Assembly (NCBI RefSeq): GCF_051062515.1
Contig: NZ_JAMXEK010000004.1
From: Aliarcobacter sp017996075
GTDB lineage: Bacteria > Campylobacterota > Campylobacteria > Campylobacterales > Arcobacteraceae
Reading direction: 5' to 3' (one strand)
Length of the DNA stretch: 64,000 nucleotides
Below, in pieces: positions 54,169 to 62,943 of the stretch. Made by a program: the position numbers and the translations under genes. The notes under the pieces are model-generated. The model searched no databases, was not told where the DNA came from, and saw only the letters and a program-made list of their open reading frames with translations. Each line of letters begins with the position of its first letter. The first letter of the stretch is position 1.

Positions 54169-54265
54169 ATTTATATTTTTAAATTTTATTAAATTAGGGC
54201 GAGATTCTAGTATTTGTAGGTTAATAGTAAATTAACTTAGCTTCAAATAAAAAATATATAAAAGC

Positions 54266-55177
54266 TCAATTAAAATATTGTAAGAAAAGTATTAAAAATA
54301 GTGCAGCAACTATTGTTTGTACAGTTATTATTGATGTTATTAAAGGTAAATCACCACCTAATTGTCGTGCAAGAATAAATGAACTAGGAGCAGTTGGCAT
54401 AATAGCAAATAGAACTAATATCGCAATCATTAAATTATCTAGTGAAAAAGAGATTGCTAAAATATACATTATAAGTGGTAAAACTATAAACTTTGCAATC
54501 ATAGTGACAGTTAAATCTTTTTTTGCACTTTTTATCTCTTTTAAAACTAATGTATAACCAATAGATATTAAACCCAAAGGAAGAGCTGCACTACTTAATA
54601 TTTTTAGTAGGTTTTCTATACTAATTGGTATTTTTATTTCAGAAAAGTTTATTAAAGCTCCTAAAACACAAGCAATTATCAAAGGATTTTTTACAATAGA
54701 TTTAAACAAATAGAAAAAATTAATTTTGCTATTGTTTGAGTATAAAGCAAATATTGAAATAGATAAAATATTTAAAAAAGGTATTGAAAAAGTTATAATA
54801 ATTGCAGCTAATACTAAACCTTTCTCCCCAAAAATAGAGGCACTAAGAGCTAAAAATACATAAGTATTAAATCTTATTCCACCTTGAACTACTGAAGTAA
54901 AAGAGCTATTTTGAGTAGGGCTTAGTTTATTAAATATCATCAAAATTATCATAGTGATAAATATTGCAAGAAGGCAAACAGATATAAAAGTTATGCTACT
55001 TGAATCAATTTTAGCTTTTGATAGCGTAAAAATAAGTAATACTGGCATTAAGATATAGTATGTAAGTTTATCAGCCATTGGCCAAAAATCATGTGAAGGG
55101 AAACTTATTTTTTTAAATAAGTACCCAATCACAATTAGTGAAAAAATAGGAATAAGGCTAGTAAATATATGTTCCAT
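54266..55177 (-). CDS. AEC family transporter
   Basis: 303 residues with about ten hydrophobic helices; LIPIFSLIVIGYLFKKISF at the start, GGIRFNTYVFLALSASIFGEKG in the middle and PTAPSSFILARQLGGD near the end are hallmarks of the auxin-efflux-carrier (AEC) family of organic-anion exporters. The substrate is unknown. It is last in the leftward run algC-type/galU/pgi and starts 3 bp after pgi. Confidence 0.87.
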   Translation of the reverse strand: MEHIFTSLIPIFSLIVIGYLFKKISFPSHDFWPMADKLTYYILMPVLLIFTLSKAKIDSSSITFISVCLLAIFITMIILMIFNKLSPTQNSSFTSVVQGGIRFNTYVFLALSASIFGEKGLVLAAIIITFSIPFLNILSISIFALYSNNSKINFFYLFKSIVKNPLIIACVLGALINFSEIKIPISIENLLKILSSAALPLGLISIGYTLVLKEIKSAKKDLTVTMIAKFIVLPLIMYILAISFSLDNLMIAILVLFAIMPTAPSSFILARQLGGDLPLITSIITVQTIVAALFLILFLQYFN

Positions 55178-55180
55178 TTT

Positions 55181-56413
55181 TTAATTTTTATTTTTTAACA
55201 TCTCTTTTAATATAATTTTTCCACCCTCAACACCTGGTTGGTCATAAGTGTTTATTCTTAGTAGTTTTCCTACAATTGAAGTTAAAAGTTCGTAGTAAAA
55301 TAGAAGTTTTCCTATTTCGTATTCGCTTATCTCTTCTAACTCTATTAAATCAATAGGAATATCTTTTTTATACTCTTTTACTGATGCTATTGTAGCATCT
55401 GCTTGAAGATTTATTAACTCTTTAAAATCAAGATTATTTATATAATCAAGCTCTTCTAATCCACTTAAACTAATAGGAGCAATTTTTGTATCATCTTTAA
55501 AATCTTTAATTTTTATAAATGTTACAGTTTTATCTCTTTTACCTTCTACAATTAACTGTAAAAATGAGTGTTGATCAACAGGTCCTAAAAGCCCAATTGG
55601 AGTTAAACCTTGATTTGTGTTATTTGCATCAATTTTTCCAAGGCTCTCTCCCCAAAGTTGAATATACCACTTATTAAAACCTTCTAAAAGTTGAGAGTAT
55701 GAGAAAACTGCATTTATGTTGTAAACATCTTTGTATTCATAGTAAGTTCTAGCTTTTTTTATTAAATGAGTAAAAAGTTCATACTGTTCAAAAAATGATG
55801 TAGATATTCTTCTAGCTCCATTTAAAAGCTCATCAATATCAAAACCAGCTAAATATAAAGGAACTAATCCAACATTTGATAAAACAGAAAATCTTCCACC
55901 AACATTTTTTGGAATATCAAAAGTTTTTATATCATTTACTTTTGCAAAACTATTTAGTTTGCTATCATTTTCAGTTATTACTAAAAGATTTGATTTATCC
56001 ATTTTTATAATTGAACTTAAATATTTAAAAATAGAAATTGTTTCAATAGTTGTACCTGATTTTGAAATAACTATAAACAAAGTATCTTCTAAATTAAACT
56101 GAGAGATTGTTCCATTTAAGTTTACAGGGTCTGTACTTTCAAAGAAAAAAATCTCTTTTTTTAAAGATTTATTTTTTTGTTTATGATATTTTAAGAAGTT
56201 GTATATTGCATAAGTTCCTAAAGTACTTCCACCAATTCCAATTATAGCAATATTTTTTTGTTTAAAATCAAGAGAATCTAACTCTTTTTTTAGATTTGTT
56301 ATATCACTATGAGGCAAAGAGTAGTAACCTATCTCTTCACGCTCTTTTTTTATCTCTAAGAAAATATCTTCATCGCTTAGAGATACTTTTGGATAATATA
56401 GATTATTTTTCAC
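55181..56413 (-). CDS. pgi: Glucose-6-phosphate isomerase
   Basis: 410 residues, shorter than the 550-residue enterobacterial enzyme but normal for this phylum. AIIGIGGSTLGTYAIYNFL, FIVISKSGTTIETISIF (phosphate-binding SKSGTT), GGRFSVLSNVGLVPL, LWGESLGK and GPVDQHSFLQLIVEG are diagnostic. Interconverts glucose-6-P and fructose-6-P, feeding both mannose and UDP-glucose precursors. One-base overlap with galU. Confidence 0.93.
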   Translation of the reverse strand: MKNNLYYPKVSLSDEDIFLEIKKEREEIGYYSLPHSDITNLKKELDSLDFKQKNIAIIGIGGSTLGTYAIYNFLKYHKQKNKSLKKEIFFFESTDPVNLNGTISQFNLEDTLFIVISKSGTTIETISIFKYLSSIIKMDKSNLLVITENDSKLNSFAKVNDIKTFDIPKNVGGRFSVLSNVGLVPLYLAGFDIDELLNGARRISTSFFEQYELFTHLIKKARTYYEYKDVYNINAVFSYSQLLEGFNKWYIQLWGESLGKIDANNTNQGLTPIGLLGPVDQHSFLQLIVEGKRDKTVTFIKIKDFKDDTKIAPISLSGLEELDYINNLDFKELINLQADATIASVKEYKKDIPIDLIELEEISEYEIGKLLFYYELLTSIVGKLLRINTYDQPGVEGGKIILKEMLKNKN

Positions 56414-57291
56414 TACTTTTTCCCGTTATCTTTTTTTTCTTCTTTTTTCTCATTTTTTATAGATTTATCATAAAAGTAGTTTGTAGCTTTTACAAATCCA
56501 TCTATACTTCCACAGTCAAATCTTTCACCTTTAAATTTATAAGCTAAAACCATACCATTTTTTGCTTGAGTTAAAAGTGCATCAGTAATTTGAATCTCTC
56601 CACCTTTACCTGGTTTTGTCTCTCTTATAATATCGAAAATATCTGGAGTTAAAATATATCTTCCAATAATTGCTAAATTTGAAGGTGCAACTTCAGGCTC
56701 AGGCTTTTCAACCATATCTTTTACCATGAAAATCCCAGGTTCTATCTCATTTCCAGCAATTACTCCATATTTATTTGTATCCTCTTTTGGTATCTCTTCA
56801 ATTGCTACAATAGAGCAGTTATATTTTTTATATAGTTCAACCATTTGAGATAAAACACCTTTATCTGGAGCATCACATAAGTCATCTGCTAGAAGTACAG
56901 CAAATGGTTGATTTCCAATTAAGTTTTCACCACATAATATTGCGTGACCTAAACCTTTCATCTCTATTTGTCTTGTGTATGAAAAAGTACATTTTGTAAT
57001 AACACTTCTAATCTCTGTTAAATAGTGCTCTTTACTAGTCCCTTTAATTTGGTGTTCAAGTTCATAAGATATATCAAAGTGGTCTTCAATAGCTCTTTTC
57101 CCTCTTCCTGTTACAATAGACATATTCTCTATACCAGCAGCTAATGCCTCTTCAACTCCATATTGAATAAGTGGTTTCGTAAGTACTGGTAACATCTCTT
57201 TTGGAGTTGCTTTTGTTGCAGGTAAAAATCTTGTACCATATCCAGCAGCTGGAAATAGACATTTTTTGATTGGATTATTTGTATTGTTCAT
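56413..57291 (-). CDS. galU: UTP-glucose-1-phosphate uridylyltransferase
   Basis: 292 residues. FPAAGYGTRFLPATKATPKEML (nucleotide binding, G-x-G-T-R and Lys), GRGKRAIEDHFD, VLLADDLCD and MVEKPEP are diagnostic for GalU. Makes UDP-glucose for surface glycans. A lysine-rich tail (KNEKKEEKKDNGKK) is extra and follows the normal end. It sits 1 bp after the phosphomannomutase gene. Confidence 0.94.
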   Translation of the reverse strand: MNNTNNPIKKCLFPAAGYGTRFLPATKATPKEMLPVLTKPLIQYGVEEALAAGIENMSIVTGRGKRAIEDHFDISYELEHQIKGTSKEHYLTEIRSVITKCTFSYTRQIEMKGLGHAILCGENLIGNQPFAVLLADDLCDAPDKGVLSQMVELYKKYNCSIVAIEEIPKEDTNKYGVIAGNEIEPGIFMVKDMVEKPEPEVAPSNLAIIGRYILTPDIFDIIRETKPGKGGEIQITDALLTQAKNGMVLAYKFKGERFDCGSIDGFVKATNYFYDKSIKNEKKEEKKDNGKK

Positions 57292-57292
57292 A

Positions 57293-58669
57293 TTATTTTC
57301 CTTGTAATTTATTAAATAGATTTATTAATGCATCTTCATATACTTTTGCATTTTCTTTATTATCAGCCTCAAATCTTGTTACTAATTTTGGAGTTGTGTT
57401 ACTAGCACGTACAAGTCCCCAACCTTTTTCAAAAATAACTCTTACACCATCAACAGTAATTATATCCTTGATTTTTGGAAAATCTGAAGGTGGATTTTGT
57501 AAAGCAACTTTTAAATCTTCAATGATTTTAAATTTTGTATCTTCTGTTACAGTTATATTTATTTCGGGTGTTGAGTAAACTTGTGGTAGAGCTTCATACT
57601 CTTTATCAAAATCAAAACCAGCATCTATTAACTCTAAAGCTCTAAAAGTTGCATAAATTGCATCATCGTATCCAAAGTATCTATCATTAAAGAATAGATG
57701 CCCTGATACTTCAGCCGCAAAATCTGCATTTGTCTCTTTAATTTTAACTTTTAAATTTGAATGCCCTGTTTTATACATTATAGCTTGACCATAAGAGTTT
57801 ATCGTGTCATACATAACTTGTGAACATTTTACTTCACCTATAACTGTTGGGTTTTTCATATGTTTAGAGAAGAATATTGCTAATATATCACCTTTGAAGT
57901 TATATTTTTTTGAAAGTAGGGCAATTCTATCTGCATCTCCATCATAAGCAAAACCAAAATCAAACTCACCACTTGCTAACTCTTTTTTAATATCTTCTAA
58001 AGTATGCTCATCACTTGGATCTGGGTGATGATTTGGAAAATTTCCATCTGGCTCTTCAAATAAAATTTTATTTTTAATATTTAGTTTTGTTAAAATCTCA
58101 CCTAAAACAACACCAGCAACACCGTTACCGCAATCAAAAATAAACTTTTTATTTTCAAGTTTTAAATGTTTGAAGCTTTCAACTATGTAATCAATATATC
58201 TATTTTTTGAATCAATTTGTATAACAGCTTCGTTATCACTAATATTTGAATTATCTGCTAAAATATCTCTTCCTAAAGAATAAATATCTTCACCAAAAAA
58301 TGGCTCTTTATTTAATGTTATTTTAAAACCATTATATTCAGGGGGATTGTGTGAACCTGTAATCATAATAGAACCATCACATTTGTATCCATCTATTTCA
58401 TTAAAATTAGTAAAGTAGTTTGCAGGAGTTGGAACTAATCCCATATCCAAAACTTTTAAACCAGCTTTGTTTATTCCTGAACTTAACCAACCTTTTAAAG
58501 TTGGTGAATGAAGTCTTGCATCATAACCAACAGCCAAAAAAGAAGCATTTGGAACTCTTTTTAATAGTGCCTTTGCTAAATAAAAACCAATTTTTTTTAC
58601 AATATCTTCGTTTAATTCCTTTTGAAATATCCCTCTAATATCATACTCTCTAAAAATAGATGTACTCAT
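57293..58669 (-). CDS. Phosphomannomutase/phosphoglucomutase (AlgC type)
   Basis: 458 residues, four-domain phosphohexomutase. Active-site phosphoserine S106 in TGSHNPPEYNG, metal loop YDGDADRIAL near residue 240, sugar-binding GEVKCSQV and AEVSGHLFFND, and the C-terminal phosphate loop RASNTTPKLV. It supplies mannose-1-P to manC and glucose-1-P to galU. First gene of a four-gene leftward operon. Confidence 0.92.
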   Translation of the reverse strand: MSTSIFREYDIRGIFQKELNEDIVKKIGFYLAKALLKRVPNASFLAVGYDARLHSPTLKGWLSSGINKAGLKVLDMGLVPTPANYFTNFNEIDGYKCDGSIMITGSHNPPEYNGFKITLNKEPFFGEDIYSLGRDILADNSNISDNEAVIQIDSKNRYIDYIVESFKHLKLENKKFIFDCGNGVAGVVLGEILTKLNIKNKILFEEPDGNFPNHHPDPSDEHTLEDIKKELASGEFDFGFAYDGDADRIALLSKKYNFKGDILAIFFSKHMKNPTVIGEVKCSQVMYDTINSYGQAIMYKTGHSNLKVKIKETNADFAAEVSGHLFFNDRYFGYDDAIYATFRALELIDAGFDFDKEYEALPQVYSTPEINITVTEDTKFKIIEDLKVALQNPPSDFPKIKDIITVDGVRVIFEKGWGLVRASNTTPKLVTRFEADNKENAKVYEDALINLFNKLQGK

Positions 58670-58710
58670 TTATATTACAACTCCTATAGTATAATTAAAA
58701 AATTGTGAAA

Positions 58711-58716
58711 TTTTAT
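58711..58716 (-). promoter_or_regulatory. putative -10 of the leftward sugar-precursor operon
   Basis: On the minus strand, aagaTAAAATttc lies 42 bp before the phosphomannomutase ATG, with an aggag ribosome site at 58682-58686. The -35 is weak, as is usual here. Confidence 0.4.
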
Positions 58717-58828
58717 CTTAAAATCGTTAAATAATTGTATATACCGATAGTTTAGGCATTCTAAAATATCTTTTGCTAGATTTGTGTAAAGTTATAATTT
58801 TGACTATATAAAAATGTGAGTTTTTTTC

Positions 58829-58842
58829 ATGATTACTTTTTA
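58829..58842. repeat. 14-bp direct repeat left of the IS element
   Basis: atgattacttttta, found again at 60935-60948. IS200/IS605 elements do not make target duplications, so this may be a trace of an older event or coincidence. Confidence 0.5.
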
Positions 58843-58860
58843 TCCTCTTAATGCGAAAAA

Positions 58861-58880
58861 CCTCTTCTTTTAAGGAGAGG
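58861..58880. repeat. left-end subterminal hairpin of the IS element
   Basis: Stem of about 8 bp including one G-T pair (cctcttct / aaggagagg side). Y1 transposases recognise such imperfect hairpins as single-stranded DNA. Confidence 0.6.
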
Positions 58881-58912
58881 ATGTAAGCATATTAAACTTA
58901 GAAAACGAGATA

Positions 58913-59329
58913 TTAATTAGGTGTTTCTTGACTTTCAATATATTGTTTAACTACTTCAAGAGAAGCACCACCACAACTTCCTGCAAAATAGCTTGGACTC
59001 CAAAGTGAATCACCCCATAATTTATAATCAACACTTTTAAATTTTTGTTGTCTTACTTTTCTACTTGAAACTCCTTTTAGCGAGTTTACAAGTTTTGAGA
59101 CTGAAACTTTTGGAGGGTAATTAATTAATAAGTGTACATGGTCACTTTCTCCATCACACTCAATTAACTCTGCTTCAAAATCTTTGCACACTTTTTCAAA
59201 TATAGGTTTCATAAAATCAATCACCTCTTTAGTAAAAGCTTTTCTTTTGTATTTAGTTACAAATACCAAATGCACATGAAGTAAAAAAACACAATGTCTG
59301 CCCGTTCTAATATCTTTTAAATTTTCCAT
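58913..59329 (-). CDS. tnpA: IS200/IS605 Y1-type transposase TnpA
   Basis: 138 residues, complete. HUH motif H64-V65-H66 in ESDHVHLLINYPP, and the catalytic tyrosine Y130 in VVKQYIESQ. GRHCVFLLHVHLVFVTKYKRK and SLKGVSSRKVRQQ are family signatures. It cuts and rejoins single-stranded DNA at the hairpin ends. The frame is intact, so the element may still move. Confidence 0.93.
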   Translation of the reverse strand: MENLKDIRTGRHCVFLLHVHLVFVTKYKRKAFTKEVIDFMKPIFEKVCKDFEAELIECDGESDHVHLLINYPPKVSVSKLVNSLKGVSSRKVRQQKFKSVDYKLWGDSLWSPSYFAGSCGGASLEVVKQYIESQETPN

Positions 59330-59359
59330 AGACCAATTATATAATATTTAAAATGAATA

Positions 59360-59368
59360 TGATATAAT
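59360..59368 (+). promoter_or_regulatory. extended -10 immediately upstream of tnpB
   Basis: TGA followed by a perfect TATAAT (59363-59368); the tnpB ATG is at 59375, so the transcript would begin at or next to the start codon and be essentially leaderless. No purine-rich ribosome site fits between. Confidence 0.45.
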
Positions 59369-59374
59369 ACTTTT

Positions 59375-60814
59375 ATGAAAGAAGAAAAAATAGTAAATTT
59401 AGGTTACAAATATAGACTTTATCCAAATAAAGACCAAATGAATATTTTAAATCATCAAATGTATATTTATAACCAAGCTTATAATATTTGCTTGAATCTT
59501 TGGCAAAAAGAAAATAGCAAAAATAAAGATTTGCCTAAAGAAAATAGAGTATTTAGAAATGCTGTTAGTTATGATACTGTTATCAAAAGAGCATTAAGAC
59601 TTAGAAAACTATCTTTTTCAACTGTTGTAACACAACAAGCAAGAATTAATTTTTTAAAAGCTGTTAAAAAAGCTTTTAGTAAAGAAACCATAGCATTAAG
59701 ATTAAAAGCTATCGAAAATGCAACTACTCCAAAAGAGAAAGCTAAAGCTTTTAAATTAGGTATGCCAACATTTAAATCAAGTCGTGATATTTTTCAATCT
59801 TTTAATTGGAACAATCAAGGTTATCAAATATTAGATGATATAAATAGTAACTCAAGATATAAAATACTTAGACTTTTAAAAACAAATCTTAGATTCAGAT
59901 ACCATAGAGAATTTCCAAATAACTATAAACTTTCATCAATTACTATCTCAAAAGATTCAACAGGATACTATGTAAGCTTTGGTATAGAGTTTAAAAATAA
60001 AATAGATTTAGTAGTGTCAAAAGATAATCTTGATATTTCTAAGTCTATTGGAATAGATTTAAACGCTTATAACTTTGCTGTATCAGCAAATGTTAATTTC
60101 ATTCAAGATTCTAATATCTCAAAAGTAACTTTAAATCATTTAATAGATAATGGAGCTACTAATAGAAAAGGTTTAAAATATGCAAAATATGTAAAACTTT
60201 TAGAAAGAAAACAAAGTAGAAGAGTTTTAAAAGAACTCAAAAACAGCGAAGTAAATAAAACTAAAATCAAATTAGGAAGTAATCATAAAAAAACTCAAAA
60301 AAAACTAAATAAACTAACAAAAAGAATTGCAAATCAAAAAATAGATTTGTACCACAAAATCACTACACAATTAACAAATAAGTTTGACTTGATAGTAGTT
60401 GAAGATTTAAAAACAAAAAATATGTCTAAAAGCTCTAAAGGAAACGAGATAACTCATGGAAAAAGAGTTAATCAAAAATCAGGACTAAATAGAACAATTT
60501 TAAATGCTTCATTCTATCAATTTGTATCAATGATACAATATAAAACTATAATGCTAAATGACAAACTATTTGTAAAAGTAAATCCACAATATACATCGCA
60601 AGAGTGTTCACATTGTGGAAATATAGATAAAAACAATCGTCCTAAACAAGATAAGTTTAAATGTACAGCTTGTGGATTTGAAACAAATCCTGACATACAA
60701 GCTAGTCAAACTATCTTAAAAAGAGGATTAGAGTCGTTTGGGCTAGGAACTAGCCTTGTGGACTTAAATAAACACAAAGCCTTTCGCTCAACTTCATCAG
60801 AAGTTGCTAGTTAG
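59375..60814 (+). CDS. tnpB: TnpB (IS605 OrfB), RNA-guided nuclease
   Basis: 479 residues, complete. RuvC-like catalytic residues appear intact: D228 in IGIDLNAYNFAVS, E343 in VVEDLKTKNM, D440 in ETNPDIQAS. Zinc ribbon C411/C414 and C430/C433 (CSHCGN ... CTACGF). N-terminal YKYRLYPNKDQ is the family start. TnpB proteins use a guide RNA from the element's right end, which normally overlaps the tnpB 3' end and reads into flanking DNA; here that would place the guide at about 60.85 kb, in the integrase relic. Longer than the ISDra2 TnpB of about 400 residues, mainly by middle helical insertions. Confidence 0.92.
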   Translation: MKEEKIVNLGYKYRLYPNKDQMNILNHQMYIYNQAYNICLNLWQKENSKNKDLPKENRVFRNAVSYDTVIKRALRLRKLSFSTVVTQQARINFLKAVKKAFSKETIALRLKAIENATTPKEKAKAFKLGMPTFKSSRDIFQSFNWNNQGYQILDDINSNSRYKILRLLKTNLRFRYHREFPNNYKLSSITISKDSTGYYVSFGIEFKNKIDLVVSKDNLDISKSIGIDLNAYNFAVSANVNFIQDSNISKVTLNHLIDNGATNRKGLKYAKYVKLLERKQSRRVLKELKNSEVNKTKIKLGSNHKKTQKKLNKLTKRIANQKIDLYHKITTQLTNKFDLIVVEDLKTKNMSKSSKGNEITHGKRVNQKSGLNRTILNASFYQFVSMIQYKTIMLNDKLFVKVNPQYTSQECSHCGNIDKNNRPKQDKFKCTACGFETNPDIQASQTILKRGLESFGLGTSLVDLNKHKAFRSTSSEVAS

Positions 60815-60818
60815 GAAG

Positions 60819-60838
60819 CCTCTGTCTTTAGGCAGAGG
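60819..60838. repeat. right-end hairpin of the IS element
   Basis: Stem cctctgtc/ggcagagg with loop ttta, 5 bp after the tnpB stop. It is the likely TnpA recognition hairpin, probably part of the TnpB guide-RNA scaffold, and may also slow transcription out of tnpB. Confidence 0.65.
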
Positions 60839-60841
60839 TTG

Positions 60842-60916
60842 GTTCACATATCTTGAATATCTTTCAAGAGTTATGTTTGGATTTTTATGTCCTAATATTT
60901 TTGAAACCCAAAAGTT
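60842..60916 (-). pseudogene. Tyrosine-recombinase (integrase) C-terminal relic
   Basis: Leftward 25-codon segment reading FWVSKILGHKNPNITLERYSRYV, the conserved LGHxxxxxTxxxY end of phage-type integrases (box II region with the His and the nucleophilic Tyr). The frame remains open a little further upstream (to about 60.96 kb) without recognisable homology. The rest of the gene is absent. It abuts the right end of the IS element. Confidence 0.65.
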
Positions 60917-60934
60917 ATAATAGTTCTTGAAAAT

Positions 60935-60948
60935 ATGATTACTTTTTA
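60935..60948. repeat. 14-bp direct repeat right of the IS element
   Basis: Second copy of atgattacttttta (first at 58829-58842), inside the open frame upstream of the integrase relic. Confidence 0.5.
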
Positions 60949-61000
60949 AAAGATTCTAAATAGAAAAGAGTAAAACTAAAAAAGAAGATAATTGTGGTTT

Positions 61001-61030
61001 AAAAAAAGTATCTCAAGTTTTGAGATACTT
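61001..61030 (-). terminator. intrinsic terminator of the two-component operon
   Basis: Perfect 11-bp stem (aagtatctcaa / ttgagatactt) with a 3-base loop; on the minus strand it is followed by a run of seven T. It lies 100 bp after the histidine-kinase stop. The stretch 61031-61131 has no other feature that I can see. Confidence 0.75.
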
Positions 61031-61131
61031 CGCAAAAAATAAAAATGAATAAATTTTTCCCTATGATTTATATTAATTCCTCTTGTGTGTAAGAATTATA
61101 CAAAAGAGATGTAAGATAAATGTAAAATTTT

Positions 61132-62943
61132 TTAACTTTGTAAATTTTTTTTAAAAATGTACCTAAAAATATTTTGATTATCTTCATATAAAACTTTATA
61201 TTTAATATCATATTTTATGCAGATAGTACTAGTCATAAAAAGACCTAATCCAAGACCTCTTTTTGCTTCATCTTCTCTATAGTTTTTATTGAAAATTTTA
61301 ACTTTATTTTTAATTTCATTTCCAAAACTTTTAAATTCTAAAATAACTTTATTTTTATCTTGTTTTAAAGTTACAGTTATAATTTCATCTTTAAAACCAT
61401 ATTTTATAGCATTTGAGAGATTGTTGTCTATTATTCTTTCTAGTTCTATCTCATTTATATCTATAAAAATATCATCTTCGATATTTTCTTCAATTTTCTT
61501 AAAATTTACCTTACTAATTGTAGCAAAGAATTTTATTCTGTCTTTTACAGCTTGAGTTAAATCAGTATTTTTTGATTTATAAGAGATTGTATTTGATGTT
61601 GTTAAATATGCCAAATCTTCATAAGAATTTGAAAGCATATTAATAGAAGCATCAATTTGTTCAATAAAGATATTCATACTTTCATCTTTTTGAAATTTTT
61701 TTATCATCTCTCCATTCATCATAATATTTGTAAGAGGAGTTCTAATTTGATGAACAGTATCAGCTATAAATTTTTTATTTTCTTCTAAAAGATTATTGTT
61801 TAGTTTTAACTCATTTTTAAAATTATCATATAATATATTATACTTTTTTGAAATACTAGATAACTCATTATTATAAGTTAAAAGTTTTTCTTCAATTTTC
61901 TTTGACTCTTTTATACTTTTTAAAATTGTCTCAATTGGTTTGGTAAATCTATTTTGAATAAACAAAAAAATCATAAAAAGTATAAAAATAATTACAAATA
62001 GTGAAATAATAAAAAGATTTTTTATATCTTCTATAAACTCAACTCTATCGCTTAAATCAATTTCTAATTCCATTACAACATTTTCAAATCCTAAAACATT
62101 GAACATATTTTTATCAAAAATTGGTGCTGTTATAGTTAAAATATTATTTTTTAAATCTTCAGATTGTGTTAAGTTTATTGCAGAATTTGTAATATCATTA
62201 TTTGCAATTTGCTCATCTTTTATAACAGTCAAAGAATCATACAAACTCTTTTTTGTTCCATTTTCTAATTTTTTTAATAAATCATAATATGAATAACCAT
62301 CTTTATTTTTAAATACTCTATACACTCTGACATTATTATTTGATTGAAGATTTTCAACAACAAAAGATATTGATGTATTTTGAATTTGTGTATTTATAAA
62401 TGATAACTCTAAAAATTTATCTTTTGATATTGAAGAGTAAGCATATAATCTATACTCCAAGTTTATTGGATCACTATTTATAAACTTAGAAAAATGTATC
62501 TTTCCATCTAAACTTTTGTTAATAAGAGTTTTTGCATCACTTATATATGTTAAGTCTAAATTTAAATCCTTATTATCTGTTGTTTTATAAACTATATATG
62601 AGCTATTTATTAAATATAGTTCAAAATCATAATTTTGTAAATTATATTTATTACTTAAAAAACCTTTTAGTTCTATTAAATCTCTATTGTTGTCTTTTTT
62701 TAATAAAGTCCAAGCATCTTTTGCAATATTAAAAAAAAGATCTCTTCCTTCATTGAATTCGATAGTTCTATTTAAAATTGAGTTAGAAATTGATTTTTTA
62801 TGAAGTCTTACTTCACTATTTACAAAACTATTTAAATCTTTTTCATACTGTTTTTTGTATGAGATAAAATTTAAACTTAATACAAAAAATAAAATTGCAG
62901 ATAAAAATATTAAAAAAATATATAGTTGATATCTTAATTTCAT
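61132..62943 (-). CDS. Sensor histidine kinase
   Basis: 603 residues. Transmembrane helix 1 at about 7-28, a large extracytoplasmic sensor region (about 30-305), helix 2 at about 309-330, then HisKA with phospho-acceptor H398 in DTVHQIRTPLTN and a HATPase_c domain (N-box IIDNNLSNAIKYGF, G-box RGLGLGLFMT). The long periplasmic domain is not of a type I recognise. The last codons overlap the regulator by 4 bp (ATGA). Signal unknown. Confidence 0.9.
   Translation of the reverse strand: MKLRYQLYIFLIFLSAILFFVLSLNFISYKKQYEKDLNSFVNSEVRLHKKSISNSILNRTIEFNEGRDLFFNIAKDAWTLLKKDNNRDLIELKGFLSNKYNLQNYDFELYLINSSYIVYKTTDNKDLNLDLTYISDAKTLINKSLDGKIHFSKFINSDPINLEYRLYAYSSISKDKFLELSFINTQIQNTSISFVVENLQSNNNVRVYRVFKNKDGYSYYDLLKKLENGTKKSLYDSLTVIKDEQIANNDITNSAINLTQSEDLKNNILTITAPIFDKNMFNVLGFENVVMELEIDLSDRVEFIEDIKNLFIISLFVIIFILFMIFLFIQNRFTKPIETILKSIKESKKIEEKLLTYNNELSSISKKYNILYDNFKNELKLNNNLLEENKKFIADTVHQIRTPLTNIMMNGEMIKKFQKDESMNIFIEQIDASINMLSNSYEDLAYLTTSNTISYKSKNTDLTQAVKDRIKFFATISKVNFKKIEENIEDDIFIDINEIELERIIDNNLSNAIKYGFKDEIITVTLKQDKNKVILEFKSFGNEIKNKVKIFNKNYREDEAKRGLGLGLFMTSTICIKYDIKYKVLYEDNQNIFRYIFKKNLQS

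Larger units (their letters stand above)
58843..60850. mobile_element. IS200/IS605-family element with divergent tnpA and tnpB
   Basis: A Y1 transposase (leftward) and a TnpB (rightward) are divergent, 45 bp apart. Subterminal hairpins mark both ends: left 58861-58880 (cctct...agagg) and right 60819-60838 (cctctgtc ttta ggcagagg, 8-bp stem with one G-T pair), directly after the tnpB stop. Imperfect palindromes near both tips and no terminal inverted repeats are typical of this family. Exact tips could not be fixed by eye; the borders given are approximate. Confidence 0.8.

Noticed and set aside
58731..58860. Minus-strand 40-codon open frame left of the IS element as the continuation of the integrase
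   Set aside because: No recognisable integrase motif and no clear joint with the right-hand relic; kept as spacer.
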